Assembly: GCF_016765775.1 (NCBI RefSeq)
Contig: NZ_JAESVN010000002.1
Span: 310,001-374,000, forward strand
From: Szabonella alba
GTDB lineage: Bacteria > Pseudomonadota > Alphaproteobacteria > Rhodobacterales > Rhodobacteraceae
Length of the DNA stretch: 64,000 bases
Direction: 5' to 3'
Part shown: positions 1 to 8,203 of the stretch, in pieces
Numbering within the stretch: the first letter of the stretch is position 1
Layout of the letters: each line of letters begins with the position of its first letter
The notes under the pieces: generated by a model
Seen by the model: the letters and a program-made list of their open reading frames with translations, nothing else
Database searches by the model: none
What the model was told of the DNA's origin: nothing
Position numbers and translations under genes: made by a program

Positions 1-1133
1 GCATAGGCCCATGCGTGACTGCGGAAATCCTCGATGGGCTGATCGGGATGCGCAATCACGATGCGTTCCTCGATCCGCTCCGGCCCCCGGAAGGCAAAAC
101 GCACACGGCTGCCGGGCTCGACTGATCCGATGGCCTCAAACCCCATTTGCGGCGAAACCACTTCAACCGCCTGACGCGCGATGATGCCGTTGCTGGTGGT
201 GACCAGGACCAGATCATACATCCCCGGCTCGGCAGGGGCGGTGCGGGTCACGGGGTTGTTCGGCTTGGCTTCGGTTCCCCCGATCGGGCCATAGCTGATG
301 GCCCCGCGCATGTCGGTGCCACCCTGCGGCACGAAACCGATGTAATCGACAAAGCCAGCTTCGCCGTTCCAGCGGATGCTGTAGGCAAAGCCCGCCTCGG
401 CCTTGTCGCCAATATCGAAGGCGGCTTCGCGGGCCGGTTCCGGCACAGGATCGGGTTCAGGTTCGGGCTGTGGTTCCGGCACGGCCTCGGCTGCCGGTTC
501 TGGTTCCACCGCGCTGACCTGCCGCAGGGCATCGGCCAGTTCGGCGCCGGAATTGGTCTGGAACAGCATGCCGCCGGTCTGGTCGGTGATGCAGGACAGC
601 GCCTCGACCTCGGCCCCGGTCAGGCCGAAGCCCACCACATGGGCGCGGATGTCGATGCCCTCGGCGGCCAGTTCGGCGGCAAGCGCACAGGGATCGCCCG
701 AGCAGGTTTCCAGCCCGTCGGTGACAAGGATGATATCGGCCGCCTCGGCGGTCGGCGGCACTTGCCCGCGCGCCATCCGCAGGCTGTCGGTCAGGGGTGT
801 CATGCCACGCGGCATCAGCGCGCGTAGGCGGGTTTCCAGCGTGCCGGGCGCGGCTTGCCCCATTGGCGCCACCACCTCGATATCGGCGCAATCGCCACGC
901 CGGTTATGGCCGTACGCAATGACCGACAGCGGCACCGCGCCGTCGCGGCTGGCGAAGTAATCGCCCATCACATCGCGCGCGACCTCAATCCGGGTCAGAT
1001 CGCCCTCGACCCGGTTCCACATGGATCCCGAGGCGTCAAAGACCAGCACCGAAACACGGTCCGCGAGCACCGGGCCGGCACAGGCAAGGCCAAGCGCGGT
1101 CCCCGCCGTCCATCGGAAACAGAATCTGTTCAT
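1..1133 (-). CDS. Secreted von Willebrand factor A domain protein (3' end beyond window)
   Basis: The gene runs off the left edge; 377 codons are visible. The first 24 residues or so read as a signal peptide ending VLA before DRVSVLVF, so the protein should be exported. A metal-ion-dependent adhesion motif is visible: DASGSMW near residues 33-39, then MTPLTDSL and LVTDGLETC, as in VWA domains that bind ligands through a divalent metal. After the domain comes a Pro/Glu-rich linker (PEPQPEPEPDPVPEP), then a region I do not recognise. The ATG has AAAGGA eight bases upstream and overlaps the stop of the DUF3137 gene as ATGA, so the two are translationally coupled. The frame is open to base 1. The ligand is unknown. 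Confidence 0.8.
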   Translation of the reverse strand, partial: MNRFCFRWTAGTALGLACAGPVLADRVSVLVFDASGSMWNRVEGDLTRIEVARDVMGDYFASRDGAVPLSVIAYGHNRRGDCADIEVVAPMGQAAPGTLETRLRALMPRGMTPLTDSLRMARGQVPPTAEAADIILVTDGLETCSGDPCALAAELAAEGIDIRAHVVGFGLTGAEVEALSCITDQTGGMLFQTNSGAELADALRQVSAVEPEPAAEAVPEPQPEPEPDPVPEPAREAAFDIGDKAEAGFAYSIRWNGEAGFVDYIGFVPQGGTDMRGAISYGPIGGTEAKPNNPVTRTAPAEPGMYDLVLVTTSNGIIARQAVEVVSPQMGFEAIGSVEPGSRVRFAFRGPERIEERIVIAHPDQPIEDFRSHAWAY

Positions 1134-2227
1134 CGGGAAAATCCTTTCATCAAATGCAATGCGGCCGTCAGATGATCGTCCAGTATGGCAAGGTCAGCGG
1201 CAAAGGCCGGGATCAGCGCATCCGCCGTCAGCGGCTGCGGCATCAGCGGGGGCTCCAGCGCGCCATTGAACAGCGCCAGCGGTGTCAGCACCACCAGCCG
1301 CCCGGGCCGGATCACGGCCCATGGGCGCAGGCCGGTGCCTGCAGGCAGTTCCAGCGTGGCGGTGGGATTGGCGCGGGTCACCTTTTCCAGTTCGGCAAAT
1401 GCGGCGCGGGCGGCTGGCCCCAGCGGTCCGGCGTCGCCATAGACGCGGTAACGGGCGTCGAAATCCGCATCCCCCGTCGGGCTGACGGCAAGGCGATGGG
1501 TCAGGCGCGGCGCGTCCAGCGACTGCGCCGCCGCATCCTGTGCCACGACAATGGTGATGGCATCGGTCAGATCATCGGGCGCATCCGGCGCGGTGATCTC
1601 GGCGACGATGAAACACAGGCCCGCCCCCGCCTCGGCATTGCGGTTGCCCCGGTTGCCGAATTGCAGCCCGAGACGTGAGGCCGCCACATCATAGCCGTCT
1701 CGCTGGCCGGTCAGCCGGTCATCGACCTCGATCCGGTGGATCGGACCGAACAGCCGCCAGCCCTCGATCCGGCCCACGGGAAGCGCCGCCGCCCGCGACC
1801 CGGGCGCGACCGAGGACAGGCGATGCAATACCGGGGCCATCACCTTCAGGATCGCATGTTTGGCAGCGGCGCGCGGGGCTTCCTGCACCTTGCCCGCCAG
1901 CAGCAGGATCACAAACCCCGCCCCCAGCACCATCAGCGCCAGCGCGACAAGCGGACCGCCCATCGTCCAGCCAAGGACCAGCCCCGCCAGCGCCGCGCCC
2001 CCGGCCTTCAGCCGCAGGTCATTCTCGGCCTGCCGGAAGGCCGCATCGCGTTTGGCATTCAGTTGCGTCAGCACCGGGGTCAGCCTGTCGCGCAGCGCCT
2101 GTTCCCTATCCGGGGGCAGGGGTTGCGCAATGGGGCGCGGATTGCCCAGATCGCCGAATTGCAGCCCGCGCCACGGTCCCCGGACGCGCGCAAGCGTTTC
2201 AAGAAGGGAAATCCCCGCTCCGCTCAT
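1130..2227 (-). CDS. DUF3137 family membrane protein
   Basis: A 365-residue protein with two adjacent hydrophobic helices near residues 74-113 (AGLVLGWTMGGPLVALAL and VLGAGFVILLLAG) after a charged N-terminal part, then a long soluble C-terminal half containing GYDVAASRLGLQFGNRG and YRVYGDAGPLGP. This is the layout of the DUF3137 family, whose function is not established. The start ATG follows a strong ribosome site (GGAGGAAT). The stop overlaps the next ATG, of the VWA protein, suggesting the pair acts together at the envelope. Family assignment is by pattern recognition. Confidence 0.7.
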   Translation of the reverse strand: MSGAGISLLETLARVRGPWRGLQFGDLGNPRPIAQPLPPDREQALRDRLTPVLTQLNAKRDAAFRQAENDLRLKAGGAALAGLVLGWTMGGPLVALALMVLGAGFVILLLAGKVQEAPRAAAKHAILKVMAPVLHRLSSVAPGSRAAALPVGRIEGWRLFGPIHRIEVDDRLTGQRDGYDVAASRLGLQFGNRGNRNAEAGAGLCFIVAEITAPDAPDDLTDAITIVVAQDAAAQSLDAPRLTHRLAVSPTGDADFDARYRVYGDAGPLGPAARAAFAELEKVTRANPTATLELPAGTGLRPWAVIRPGRLVVLTPLALFNGALEPPLMPQPLTADALIPAFAADLAILDDHLTAALHLMKGFSR

Positions 2228-2635
2228 GTCTTATTCCTCCGGCTCGCGGCGCCCCCATGCCCCGCCGACGCGATATCGGGCCTTGTCGGCAGCGGCCGGG
2301 CAGGCAGGCAGAGGGGAATATCCTGATTCAAAACGAAATATATCGACATATGGCAGTCAGCTTGGCGCGCTGCCGCCCTCATGTCCAGCAAGAGTTGCCG
2401 GTCAGCGCCTTTTCACCCGACCTCAACCCGCCCCCGACCCGCCGCGAAACACGCGTCGCCACGCGATTGGAACCTTGCAGCCGTCGCAATGACAGTTTAA
2501 GGAACCCTCGTCGCCACGGCAGCGCGCTGATTGGGCACATTATTCGCAAGTAGCGGGTCCGCTATGGAATGATCTGCAAAGTCAGAGGGTTGAGTGGAGA
2601 CTTGTAAAGTGGGCAAGGCCTGCTGATGGAAACGT
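2228..2635. other. Intergenic region upstream of DUF3137 gene and tRNA-Thr
   Basis: About 400 bases without a supportable gene. The left half must hold the promoter of the minus-strand DUF3137-VWA operon; an AT-rich patch (TATATCGACATAT near 2340-2352) is the only promoter-like composition. The right half must hold the tRNA promoter. I see no clear -35/-10 pair for either. ORFs crossing this stretch have no recognisable protein pattern. Confidence 0.4.
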
Positions 2636-2711
2636 GCCGCTGTAGCTCAGCTGGTAGAGCACGTCATTCGTAATGATGGGGTCGGGGGTTCGAGTCCCTT
2701 CAGCGGCACCA
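2636..2711 (+). tRNA. tRNA-Thr (anticodon CGT)
   Basis: A complete 76-base cloverleaf can be folded by eye: acceptor GCCGCTG (2636-2642) with CAGCGGC (2701-2707), D stem GCTC/GAGC, anticodon stem CGTCA/TGATG with loop TTCGTAA, and T arm GGGGG TTCGAGT CCCTT. The anticodon CGT lies at 2669-2671 and reads ACG (Thr). The 3' CCA is encoded. tRNA genes are common island attachment sites, but no integrase and no repeat of the tRNA 3' end were seen in the accessory region that follows. Confidence 0.97.
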
Positions 2712-2759
2712 CGTTTCCAGAAAAATACGATTATTCACAAAACTTCAAAGCCTTACGAT

Positions 2760-2789
2760 CAAGGTGAGGGCTGGCAAGGTGAGGGCTGA
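2760..2789. repeat. 15-bp tandem duplication
   Basis: The unit CAAGGTGAGGGCTG plus one base occurs twice head to tail (2760-2774 and 2775-2789), differing only in the last base. It lies in the 210-base gap between tRNA-Thr and the aminotransferase gene, which otherwise shows no gene. Probably a slippage duplication without function. Confidence 0.8.
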
Positions 2790-2897
2790 CTTGCCGCAGT
2801 TTGCGTGTCTCGGAACGCAATCCCCATGCGGTGACAGGATCCGACCGATCTGCCCTGGGCAAATCCGTGGCAGATCCGCGCCGTCCGGGGACACCGG

Positions 2898-2925
2898 GTG
2901 ACGCCGGTGCGGCGCCCGGCGTCAC
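2898..2925 (-). terminator. Hairpin over the aminotransferase stop codon
   Basis: Perfect 10-bp arms GTGACGCCGG (2898-2907) and CCGGCGTCAC (2916-2925) flank an 8-base loop, and the right arm contains the aminotransferase stop codon. No T-run follows on the minus strand, so it is only a weak candidate terminator or 3' stabiliser. Confidence 0.35.
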
Positions 2926-4310
2926 AGGTCCGCCGCCACCGCCAAGGCCGCATCAAGTGCGATGCCGACAATCTCTTCGGCCTCGGCGATTGTCAGTGTC
3001 AGGGGCGGGGCAAAGCCGATCCCGTCGGATTTCGGCATGGAGCGGACGATCAGGCCCTTGCGGCGTGCGGCCTCGGTCACCTTGGCGCCGATGCCCCGGG
3101 CGGGATCGAAGAAGCGGCGGGGGCTGCGGTCTTCGACGAATTCCACGGCGGCCAGCAGACCCACGCCGCGCACCTCACCCACCATCGGATGACCGGCAAA
3201 GGCGTCCTGCAGGCAGTTCTGGAAATGGGCGCCGGTATCGCGGGCATTGGCGACAAGTCCCTCGCGCTCAATGATATCCAGATTGGCATTGGCGGCTGCG
3301 GCACAGACGGGATGCGCGGAATAGGTCCAGCCATGGATGAAGGGGCCATTCTGGCGCGTGCCTTCTTCAAGCACCTGCCAGACGCGGTCGCTGACGACAC
3401 TGGCGGATATCGGCAGATAACCGGAACTCAGCCCCTTGGCCAAGGCCATCAGATCGGGCCTGATATCGTAAAGATGCGATCCGAACGCCGCCCCTGTCCG
3501 GCCAAAGCCGGTGACCACCTCATCCGCGACGAGCAGCACGTCATGGCGGCGCAGCACCTTTTGCACGGCCTCCCAATAGCCTTCGGGTGAGGGCAGGATA
3601 CCGCCCGACCCGACAACAGGTTCGGCAAAGAAGGCGGCAACCGTATCGGGCCCTTCCTGCAGGATCAGATCCTCCAGTTCCTTTGCCAGACGCAGGGAAT
3701 AGTCCCGTTCGCTTTCCCCCGGCAGCGCGTCGCGCCAGTAATGCGGGCTGGCCACATGAAGAACCTCGGGCAAGGGCAGGCCGAACAGATCGTGAAATCC
3801 TGGCTGCCCGGTCAGACTGCCCGACATCACGCCCGACCCGTGATAGGACCGGTGCCGCGCGATCAGTTTGCGCTTGGCGGGTTTGCCAAGGATGCGGTGA
3901 TAATACCAGACAACCTTGGCATTGGTTTCATTCGCATCGGACCCCGACAGACCGTAAAAGACATGGTTCATGTCCATGCCGATCATACCGGCAATCCGGG
4001 CAGACAGGTGAATGGCCGGTTCGTTCGAATTGCCGCTATAGCTGTGATAATAGCTTAGCCTGTCCATCTGGGCGCGGACAGCCTCGGCAATCTCGGTCCG
4101 GCCATAGCCGACATTGACACACCAGAGCCCGGCAAAACCGTCGATCATCCGGTGCCCGTCGCGGTCGGTGACATGGATGCCCTTGCCACCGGTGATGATC
4201 CGCGAAGGCAGGTCGCCCCCGGCGAATTGCGCAAGATCGGTGCCGGGATGGAAGAAATGCCGCCGGTCCAGAACGGCGTCGTCATTGATGCCTTCAAGCG
4301 GTGTCATCGC
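2922..4310 (-). CDS. Class III (omega) PLP aminotransferase
   Basis: A 462-residue fold-type I aminotransferase that would move an amino group from an omega-amino acid, polyamine or similar amine to pyruvate or a keto acid. Visible family marks are GLWCVNVGYG near the N terminus, the SGSDANETN phosphate-binding segment, LLVADEVVTGFGRTG (cofactor Asp) and ALAKGLSSGYLPISA with the Schiff-base lysine. I chose the ATG preceded by AAGGAA six bases upstream; two in-frame ATGs further up (4322 and 4328) overlap the aldo/keto reductase gene. It is the second gene of a two-gene operon with that reductase, divergent from the LysR gene, so an amine to aldehyde to alcohol sequence is plausible. Substrate unknown. 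Confidence 0.85.
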   Translation of the reverse strand, partial: AMTPLEGINDDAVLDRRHFFHPGTDLAQFAGGDLPSRIITGGKGIHVTDRDGHRMIDGFAGLWCVNVGYGRTEIAEAVRAQMDRLSYYHSYSGNSNEPAIHLSARIAGMIGMDMNHVFYGLSGSDANETNAKVVWYYHRILGKPAKRKLIARHRSYHGSGVMSGSLTGQPGFHDLFGLPLPEVLHVASPHYWRDALPGESERDYSLRLAKELEDLILQEGPDTVAAFFAEPVVGSGGILPSPEGYWEAVQKVLRRHDVLLVADEVVTGFGRTGAAFGSHLYDIRPDLMALAKGLSSGYLPISASVVSDRVWQVLEEGTRQNGPFIHGWTYSAHPVCAAAANANLDIIEREGLVANARDTGAHFQNCLQDAFAGHPMVGEVRGVGLLAAVEFVEDRSPRRFFDPARGIGAKVTEAARRKGLIVRSMPKSDGIGFAPPLTLTIAEAEEIVGIALDAALAVAADL

Positions 4311-4318
4311 GGTTTCCT

Positions 4319-5152
4319 TCATTCCCAACTGCGCACCCAGGCCGGGTTGAACATGCGCCCCTCGGGGCTGGCCAGGTTGGTCAGCCGGGTCATGTCGGCC
4401 TCGGACAGGGTGAAATCGGTGATCGCGATGTTTTCAGCCACGCGCCCGGGATCTGACGACCGGGGAATGGCCACGACCCCGCGCTGCAGATGCCAGCGCA
4501 GCATGATCTGCGCGGGGCTTTTGCCATGGGCCACCGCAACCGCGCCGATGTCGGGATCGGCCAGCAGATTGCCCGACCCGATGGGCGCATAGGCGACGAA
4601 GGCAAGCCCGTAGCGGCGGCAGGCGTCGATGAGCCCCGACTGGTCCAGCCGGGGATGACACTCGCACTGGTTCGCAACCAGCGGTTCCTCGGAAAGCGCG
4701 ATGGCCTGTTCCATCAGCCGCAGGGGGAAGTTCGACACGCCGATATGCCGCGCCAGCCCGTCGCGTTTGGCCTGCACCAGCGCGCCGATGGTTTCGGCCA
4801 GCGGCACGGTCGGGTCGGGCCAATGGATCAGCAGCAGATCGACCGGGCCAAGGCCCAGCGTCTCGACGCTGCGCTCGGCCGAGGCGCGCAGCGCATCTGC
4901 GCGCAATTCGGTATGCCAGACCTTCGTGGTCAGAAAATAATCGTCCCGGGCCAGTCCCGTGCCGCGCAGGGCCGCCCCCACCTCGGCCTCGTTCTCATAA
5001 CGCGGGGCGGTGTCGAAATGGTGGTATCCCGCCTTGGCGGCGGCCTCGACCGCTGCCTCCAGCACGGTGCCGGACAATTGCCATGTGCCAAGACCGATCT
5101 GCGGAATTTCGGCGCCATTGGCTGCGATGCTGGGAATGGTGGGATTGGTCAT
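4319..5152 (-). CDS. Aldo/keto reductase
   Basis: A 277-residue NADPH-type aldo/keto reductase of the 2,5-diketogluconate reductase-like group. The N terminus has IGLGTWQLSG; the catalytic tetrad is recognisable as FDTAPRYENEAEVG (Asp and Tyr), TTKVWH (Lys) and LIHWPD (His); the cofactor end reads AIPRSSDPGRVAENI. Length matches the family. It precedes the aminotransferase with a gap of about eight bases and could reduce the aldehyde that the aminotransferase forms. The LysR gene is divergent across 152 bases. Exact substrate is not readable. Confidence 0.88.
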   Translation of the reverse strand: MTNPTIPSIAANGAEIPQIGLGTWQLSGTVLEAAVEAAAKAGYHHFDTAPRYENEAEVGAALRGTGLARDDYFLTTKVWHTELRADALRASAERSVETLGLGPVDLLLIHWPDPTVPLAETIGALVQAKRDGLARHIGVSNFPLRLMEQAIALSEEPLVANQCECHPRLDQSGLIDACRRYGLAFVAYAPIGSGNLLADPDIGAVAVAHGKSPAQIMLRWHLQRGVVAIPRSSDPGRVAENIAITDFTLSEADMTRLTNLASPEGRMFNPAWVRSWE

Positions 5153-5191
5153 GGTTGACTCCTGCTGCGGAAATTTCGGGACGGGGAATAT

Positions 5192-5284
5192 CGCATATGC
5201 GGTCCGGACGCCCTTGTCATTGCCGGGGGATGGGGTTTTGATCGCCCCTGCCCAGCATCGGCGCTGCAGGGTGATCTGCAGCGC
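5192..5284. promoter_or_regulatory. Divergent control region with two dyads (LysR / aldo-keto reductase)
   Basis: Two symmetric elements lie in the 152-base gap. CGCATATGCG (5192-5201) is a perfect 10-bp palindrome nearer the reductase. GCGCTGCA (5261-5268) and TGCAGCGC (5277-5284) are perfect 8-bp arms around GGGTGATC, ending 20 bases before the LysR start. LysR proteins usually bind dyads between their own gene and the divergent target, so either could be the operator; the second could also be an mRNA hairpin. Ribosome site GAGGAG precedes the LysR ATG. Confidence 0.5.
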
Positions 5285-5304
5285 CCGCCAGCGAGGAGCC
5301 CTTC

Positions 5305-6207
5305 ATGCGCGCGCGACAACTTGAGGTTTTCTGCATGCTGATGCGCTGCGGTACCGTGACAGGTGCGGCGGCAATGCTCAACATCTCGCAGCCCGCGCTG
5401 AGCCAGATACTGCTGCATGCCGAGGATCAGCTGGGCTTCAAGCTGTTCAACCGGGTGCGCGGGCGGCTGGTGCCGACGCAGGAAGCGGAAGAACTGTATC
5501 CCGAGGCGGAACGCATCTTTTCCGAACTGGGCGCGCTGCGCCGCCGCACGATGGACATGCGCTATGGCCGCACCGGGCTGGTGCGGATCGGGGCCTCGGC
5601 GCCGCCTTCGATGGCGGTGGTGCCCAAGGCGCTGCTGACCTTCCGCGAGGCGCATCCCGATATCGTTGTGCGCTCGCTGATCGCGCCGATGCTGAATGTG
5701 GTCGAACTGGTGCGCAATGGCGATATCTCGTTGGGCATCGTGATGAACAACATGCCGCATCACGATCTGGATGTTGAAACCGTTGGGCAGGTCGATCTGG
5801 TCTGCCTGATGCCGCAGGATCATCCGCTGGCCGGTCTCGACAGTATCGGCTTTGCCGAATTGCAGGATGAGACGCTGATTTCCTACCGCACCGACACCTT
5901 GCCCGCGCGGCTGCTGGCGGCGGCGGCCGAGGCGGAAGATCTGGAATATGCCCCGGCCATCGAGATTGACGTGTCGATGACCGCGCTGCCCTTCGTGCGC
6001 AGCGGGCTGGGTGTCGCAATTGTGGACGGTCTGGTGCCGTGGGAGCAGTTTCCCGGCATCGTGCGCGTGCCGGTCCGTCCGCGCATCACCGTGCCGGTTG
6101 CCTTTCTGACCAGCAAGGATCGGCCCCTGACCGGCAGCACCGCCCTGATGCGCGACTACCTGCGCGAGGCCTGCGCCGAACTCGGTTTCGGAAAACGGCG
6201 GGGTTGA
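5305..6207 (+). CDS. LysR-family transcriptional regulator
   Basis: A 300-residue regulator with the standard N-terminal winged helix (RQLEVFCMLMRCGTVTGAAA then NISQPALSQ, residues about 3-45) and a C-terminal periplasmic-binding-like effector domain beginning near residue 90 (GLVRIGASAPPSMAVVPKAL). It is divergent from the aldo/keto reductase - aminotransferase pair, the classical arrangement for a LysR protein and its target. It is also the only LysR gene near the repeated CATAAG-N5-CTTATG motifs upstream of the hyu/ABC units, so it may control those too (inference). It converges with hyuB1 with five bases between stops and no visible terminator. Confidence 0.92.
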   Translation: MRARQLEVFCMLMRCGTVTGAAAMLNISQPALSQILLHAEDQLGFKLFNRVRGRLVPTQEAEELYPEAERIFSELGALRRRTMDMRYGRTGLVRIGASAPPSMAVVPKALLTFREAHPDIVVRSLIAPMLNVVELVRNGDISLGIVMNNMPHHDLDVETVGQVDLVCLMPQDHPLAGLDSIGFAELQDETLISYRTDTLPARLLAAAAEAEDLEYAPAIEIDVSMTALPFVRSGLGVAIVDGLVPWEQFPGIVRVPVRPRITVPVAFLTSKDRPLTGSTALMRDYLREACAELGFGKRRG

Positions 6208-6212
6208 CTGCC

Positions 6213-8201
6213 TCACAGCGCGACCTCGGGCAGTTCGGGATAGCGCGCGCGCAGCTTTGCGAACGCCGCCGTCACCCTGTGTGTCTCGGCAGGATCCGGG
6301 GCAGGGGTCGTGCCGATCTCGGCAAAGATCGCGTGTTTGATGAAGTAGCGCCAGTTGACCGGAAGTGCCGCTAGAATGGCTGTCAGTGCCGCGTAACGCG
6401 CCGGGGTCCAGACGGCCTCAAACTCCTGACGGTTCGAACAAAATCCACTCTCGGGCGGACGCTCAGCCGCGATCCGGGCGCGCGCGGTTTTGGTGGCGGC
6501 AGGATCGGGCAGCCCCCCGGGTGTCAGCACCAGCCCGTAATGCGTCTGCGCATGATCTGGCGTGATGAATCCGCGCCGGATATCGGTCATCACCTCATCG
6601 ACCGGGCGTTCCAGCGGGTCGCCATAGCCGCCCGCCCCGGGGCCGCGCAGACGGATCACATCACCGGGCGCACAGGGCACAAGGTCGATCGAGCCAAGTT
6701 CCTCGGGCGTTTCACTGTCGGGATTGCGGGTAAAGGTCGATTGCAGGCCCGCCTTGCCCCCGGCAAGCCCCCATGCGCCAAAGCGGGATCGGTCCCGGTT
6801 GCGCGCGGTGACCATGGTTTGCGGGGCAGAGACACGGAATTCCATCTCCAGCCCCGATCCGCCCCGCCAGCGCCCCGGCCCGCCCGAATCCGGCACCAGC
6901 CCGTAGCGCAGGATATCAATCGGCACCTCGGCCTCATTGATCTCGACCGGGGTGTTTTTCAGGAATGACATATTCGCGCCGCAGCCCTCGGCCCCGTCGG
7001 CGCGCGGCCCTCCGCCCGCCCCGCCGCCCACCGGCCCGATGGAGGCCATGACGGGGCGTCCGTCGCGCGTCGAGGTGCGGACATTGAGGATCGACAACCC
7101 GTTCCCCGGTGAGGCGGGCATCCGGTCCGGCACGATCCGTGCAAAGGCCCCGATCACGGCAGTCTGGGCAAGGTTCGACAACAGGCTGCGCATCCCCACG
7201 GCGGCAGGTTTCACCGGGTTCACGACCGACCCTTCGGGCAGGACCGCCCGAACCGGACGCACCAGCCCGTAATTCAGCATCACCGTCGGATCGAGACAGT
7301 AAAGCGCATAGACCACCCCGACCATGGCCAGCGAATGCCGGGGATAGCCCCCCGTCGGCATGTTCAGTGAGGACACCAGTTGCGGGTCCGACCCGGTGTA
7401 ATCCACTTCAAGTTCGTCCCCCCGGACGCGCAGCGTGACGCAGATGCGGACGGGATAGCCGCCGGTCTGGTCCTCATCGGCGTAATCGGCAAAGCAATAC
7501 TCACCATCCGGCAGGTCGCGGATGATCGCGCGGGCCTGCGCCTCGGCATAATCCAAGAGACCGGCCAGCCCTTCGGTGAAATCCGCAGGACCGAACCGGG
7601 CGATGACATCCTGCATCTTGCGCGCACCGACCTCGGTGCAGGCGATCTGCGCCAGAAGGTCGCCATGGTTCTGGTCCGGCAGGCGGACATTGGTTTCTAT
7701 CATCGCCAGCAGATCCTCATTCATCTGGCCATCGCGCATCAGGCGCATCGGCGGAATGCGCAGCCCTTCCTGATGCACCTCGGTCAGGGTCCGCGACAGT
7801 GAGGCCGGAACCGCGCCCCCCACATCGGTATTGTGGATATGGTTGCCGACAAAGCAGATCAGTTCGCCCTGATGAAACACCGGGCGCCACATATGCAGAT
7901 CGGGCGCATGGGTCGCAACGAAGCCCGAATAGGGGTCCGAGACCACGCAGATATCACCTTCGCGATAATCGAACCGTCCAATGACGCGGGAATAATCAAG
8001 GCCCGTATACCATGTCGCCCCCATCGTGGTGGGGGATGCGACGGTCAGCCCCTCGCGCGACAGGATCTGGCAGGAAAAATCCTCGGTCTCCTTGACGAAG
8101 GTCGAATGGGCGGTGCGCATCAGCGTATAGCCCATGCTTTCGGCGGCAGCGGCGCAGAAATTGGCAAGGACTTGCAGCCGGGACGGGGCGGTGCGGGCCA
8201 T
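6213..8201 (-). CDS. hyuB: Hydantoinase B / oxoprolinase beta family subunit (copy 1)
   Basis: A 662-residue HyuB-type subunit. Family marks: MGYTLMRTAHSTFVKETEDFS near the N terminus, FVGNHIHNTDVGG, the GGYPRHSLAMVGVVYALYCLDP stretch and GSGLEMEFRV; the C terminus is RYPELPEVAL. HyuA/HyuB pairs hydrolyse cyclic amides (N-methylhydantoin, hydantoin, 5-oxoproline), usually with ATP. The start codon follows GGAGAACTGACC and lies two bases after the hyuA1 stop. It is the last gene of the minus-strand series. It has the same length as hyuB2 and is clearly its paralogue. Confidence 0.88.
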   Translation of the reverse strand: MARTAPSRLQVLANFCAAAAESMGYTLMRTAHSTFVKETEDFSCQILSREGLTVASPTTMGATWYTGLDYSRVIGRFDYREGDICVVSDPYSGFVATHAPDLHMWRPVFHQGELICFVGNHIHNTDVGGAVPASLSRTLTEVHQEGLRIPPMRLMRDGQMNEDLLAMIETNVRLPDQNHGDLLAQIACTEVGARKMQDVIARFGPADFTEGLAGLLDYAEAQARAIIRDLPDGEYCFADYADEDQTGGYPVRICVTLRVRGDELEVDYTGSDPQLVSSLNMPTGGYPRHSLAMVGVVYALYCLDPTVMLNYGLVRPVRAVLPEGSVVNPVKPAAVGMRSLLSNLAQTAVIGAFARIVPDRMPASPGNGLSILNVRTSTRDGRPVMASIGPVGGGAGGGPRADGAEGCGANMSFLKNTPVEINEAEVPIDILRYGLVPDSGGPGRWRGGSGLEMEFRVSAPQTMVTARNRDRSRFGAWGLAGGKAGLQSTFTRNPDSETPEELGSIDLVPCAPGDVIRLRGPGAGGYGDPLERPVDEVMTDIRRGFITPDHAQTHYGLVLTPGGLPDPAATKTARARIAAERPPESGFCSNRQEFEAVWTPARYAALTAILAALPVNWRYFIKHAIFAEIGTTPAPDPAETHRVTAAFAKLRARYPELPEVAL

Positions 8202-8203
8202 GG

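Noticed and set aside
2636-2760. tRNA-Thr as attachment site for the accessory region
   Set aside because: No integrase and no direct repeat of the tRNA 3' end near 38400-38800 or elsewhere in the region.
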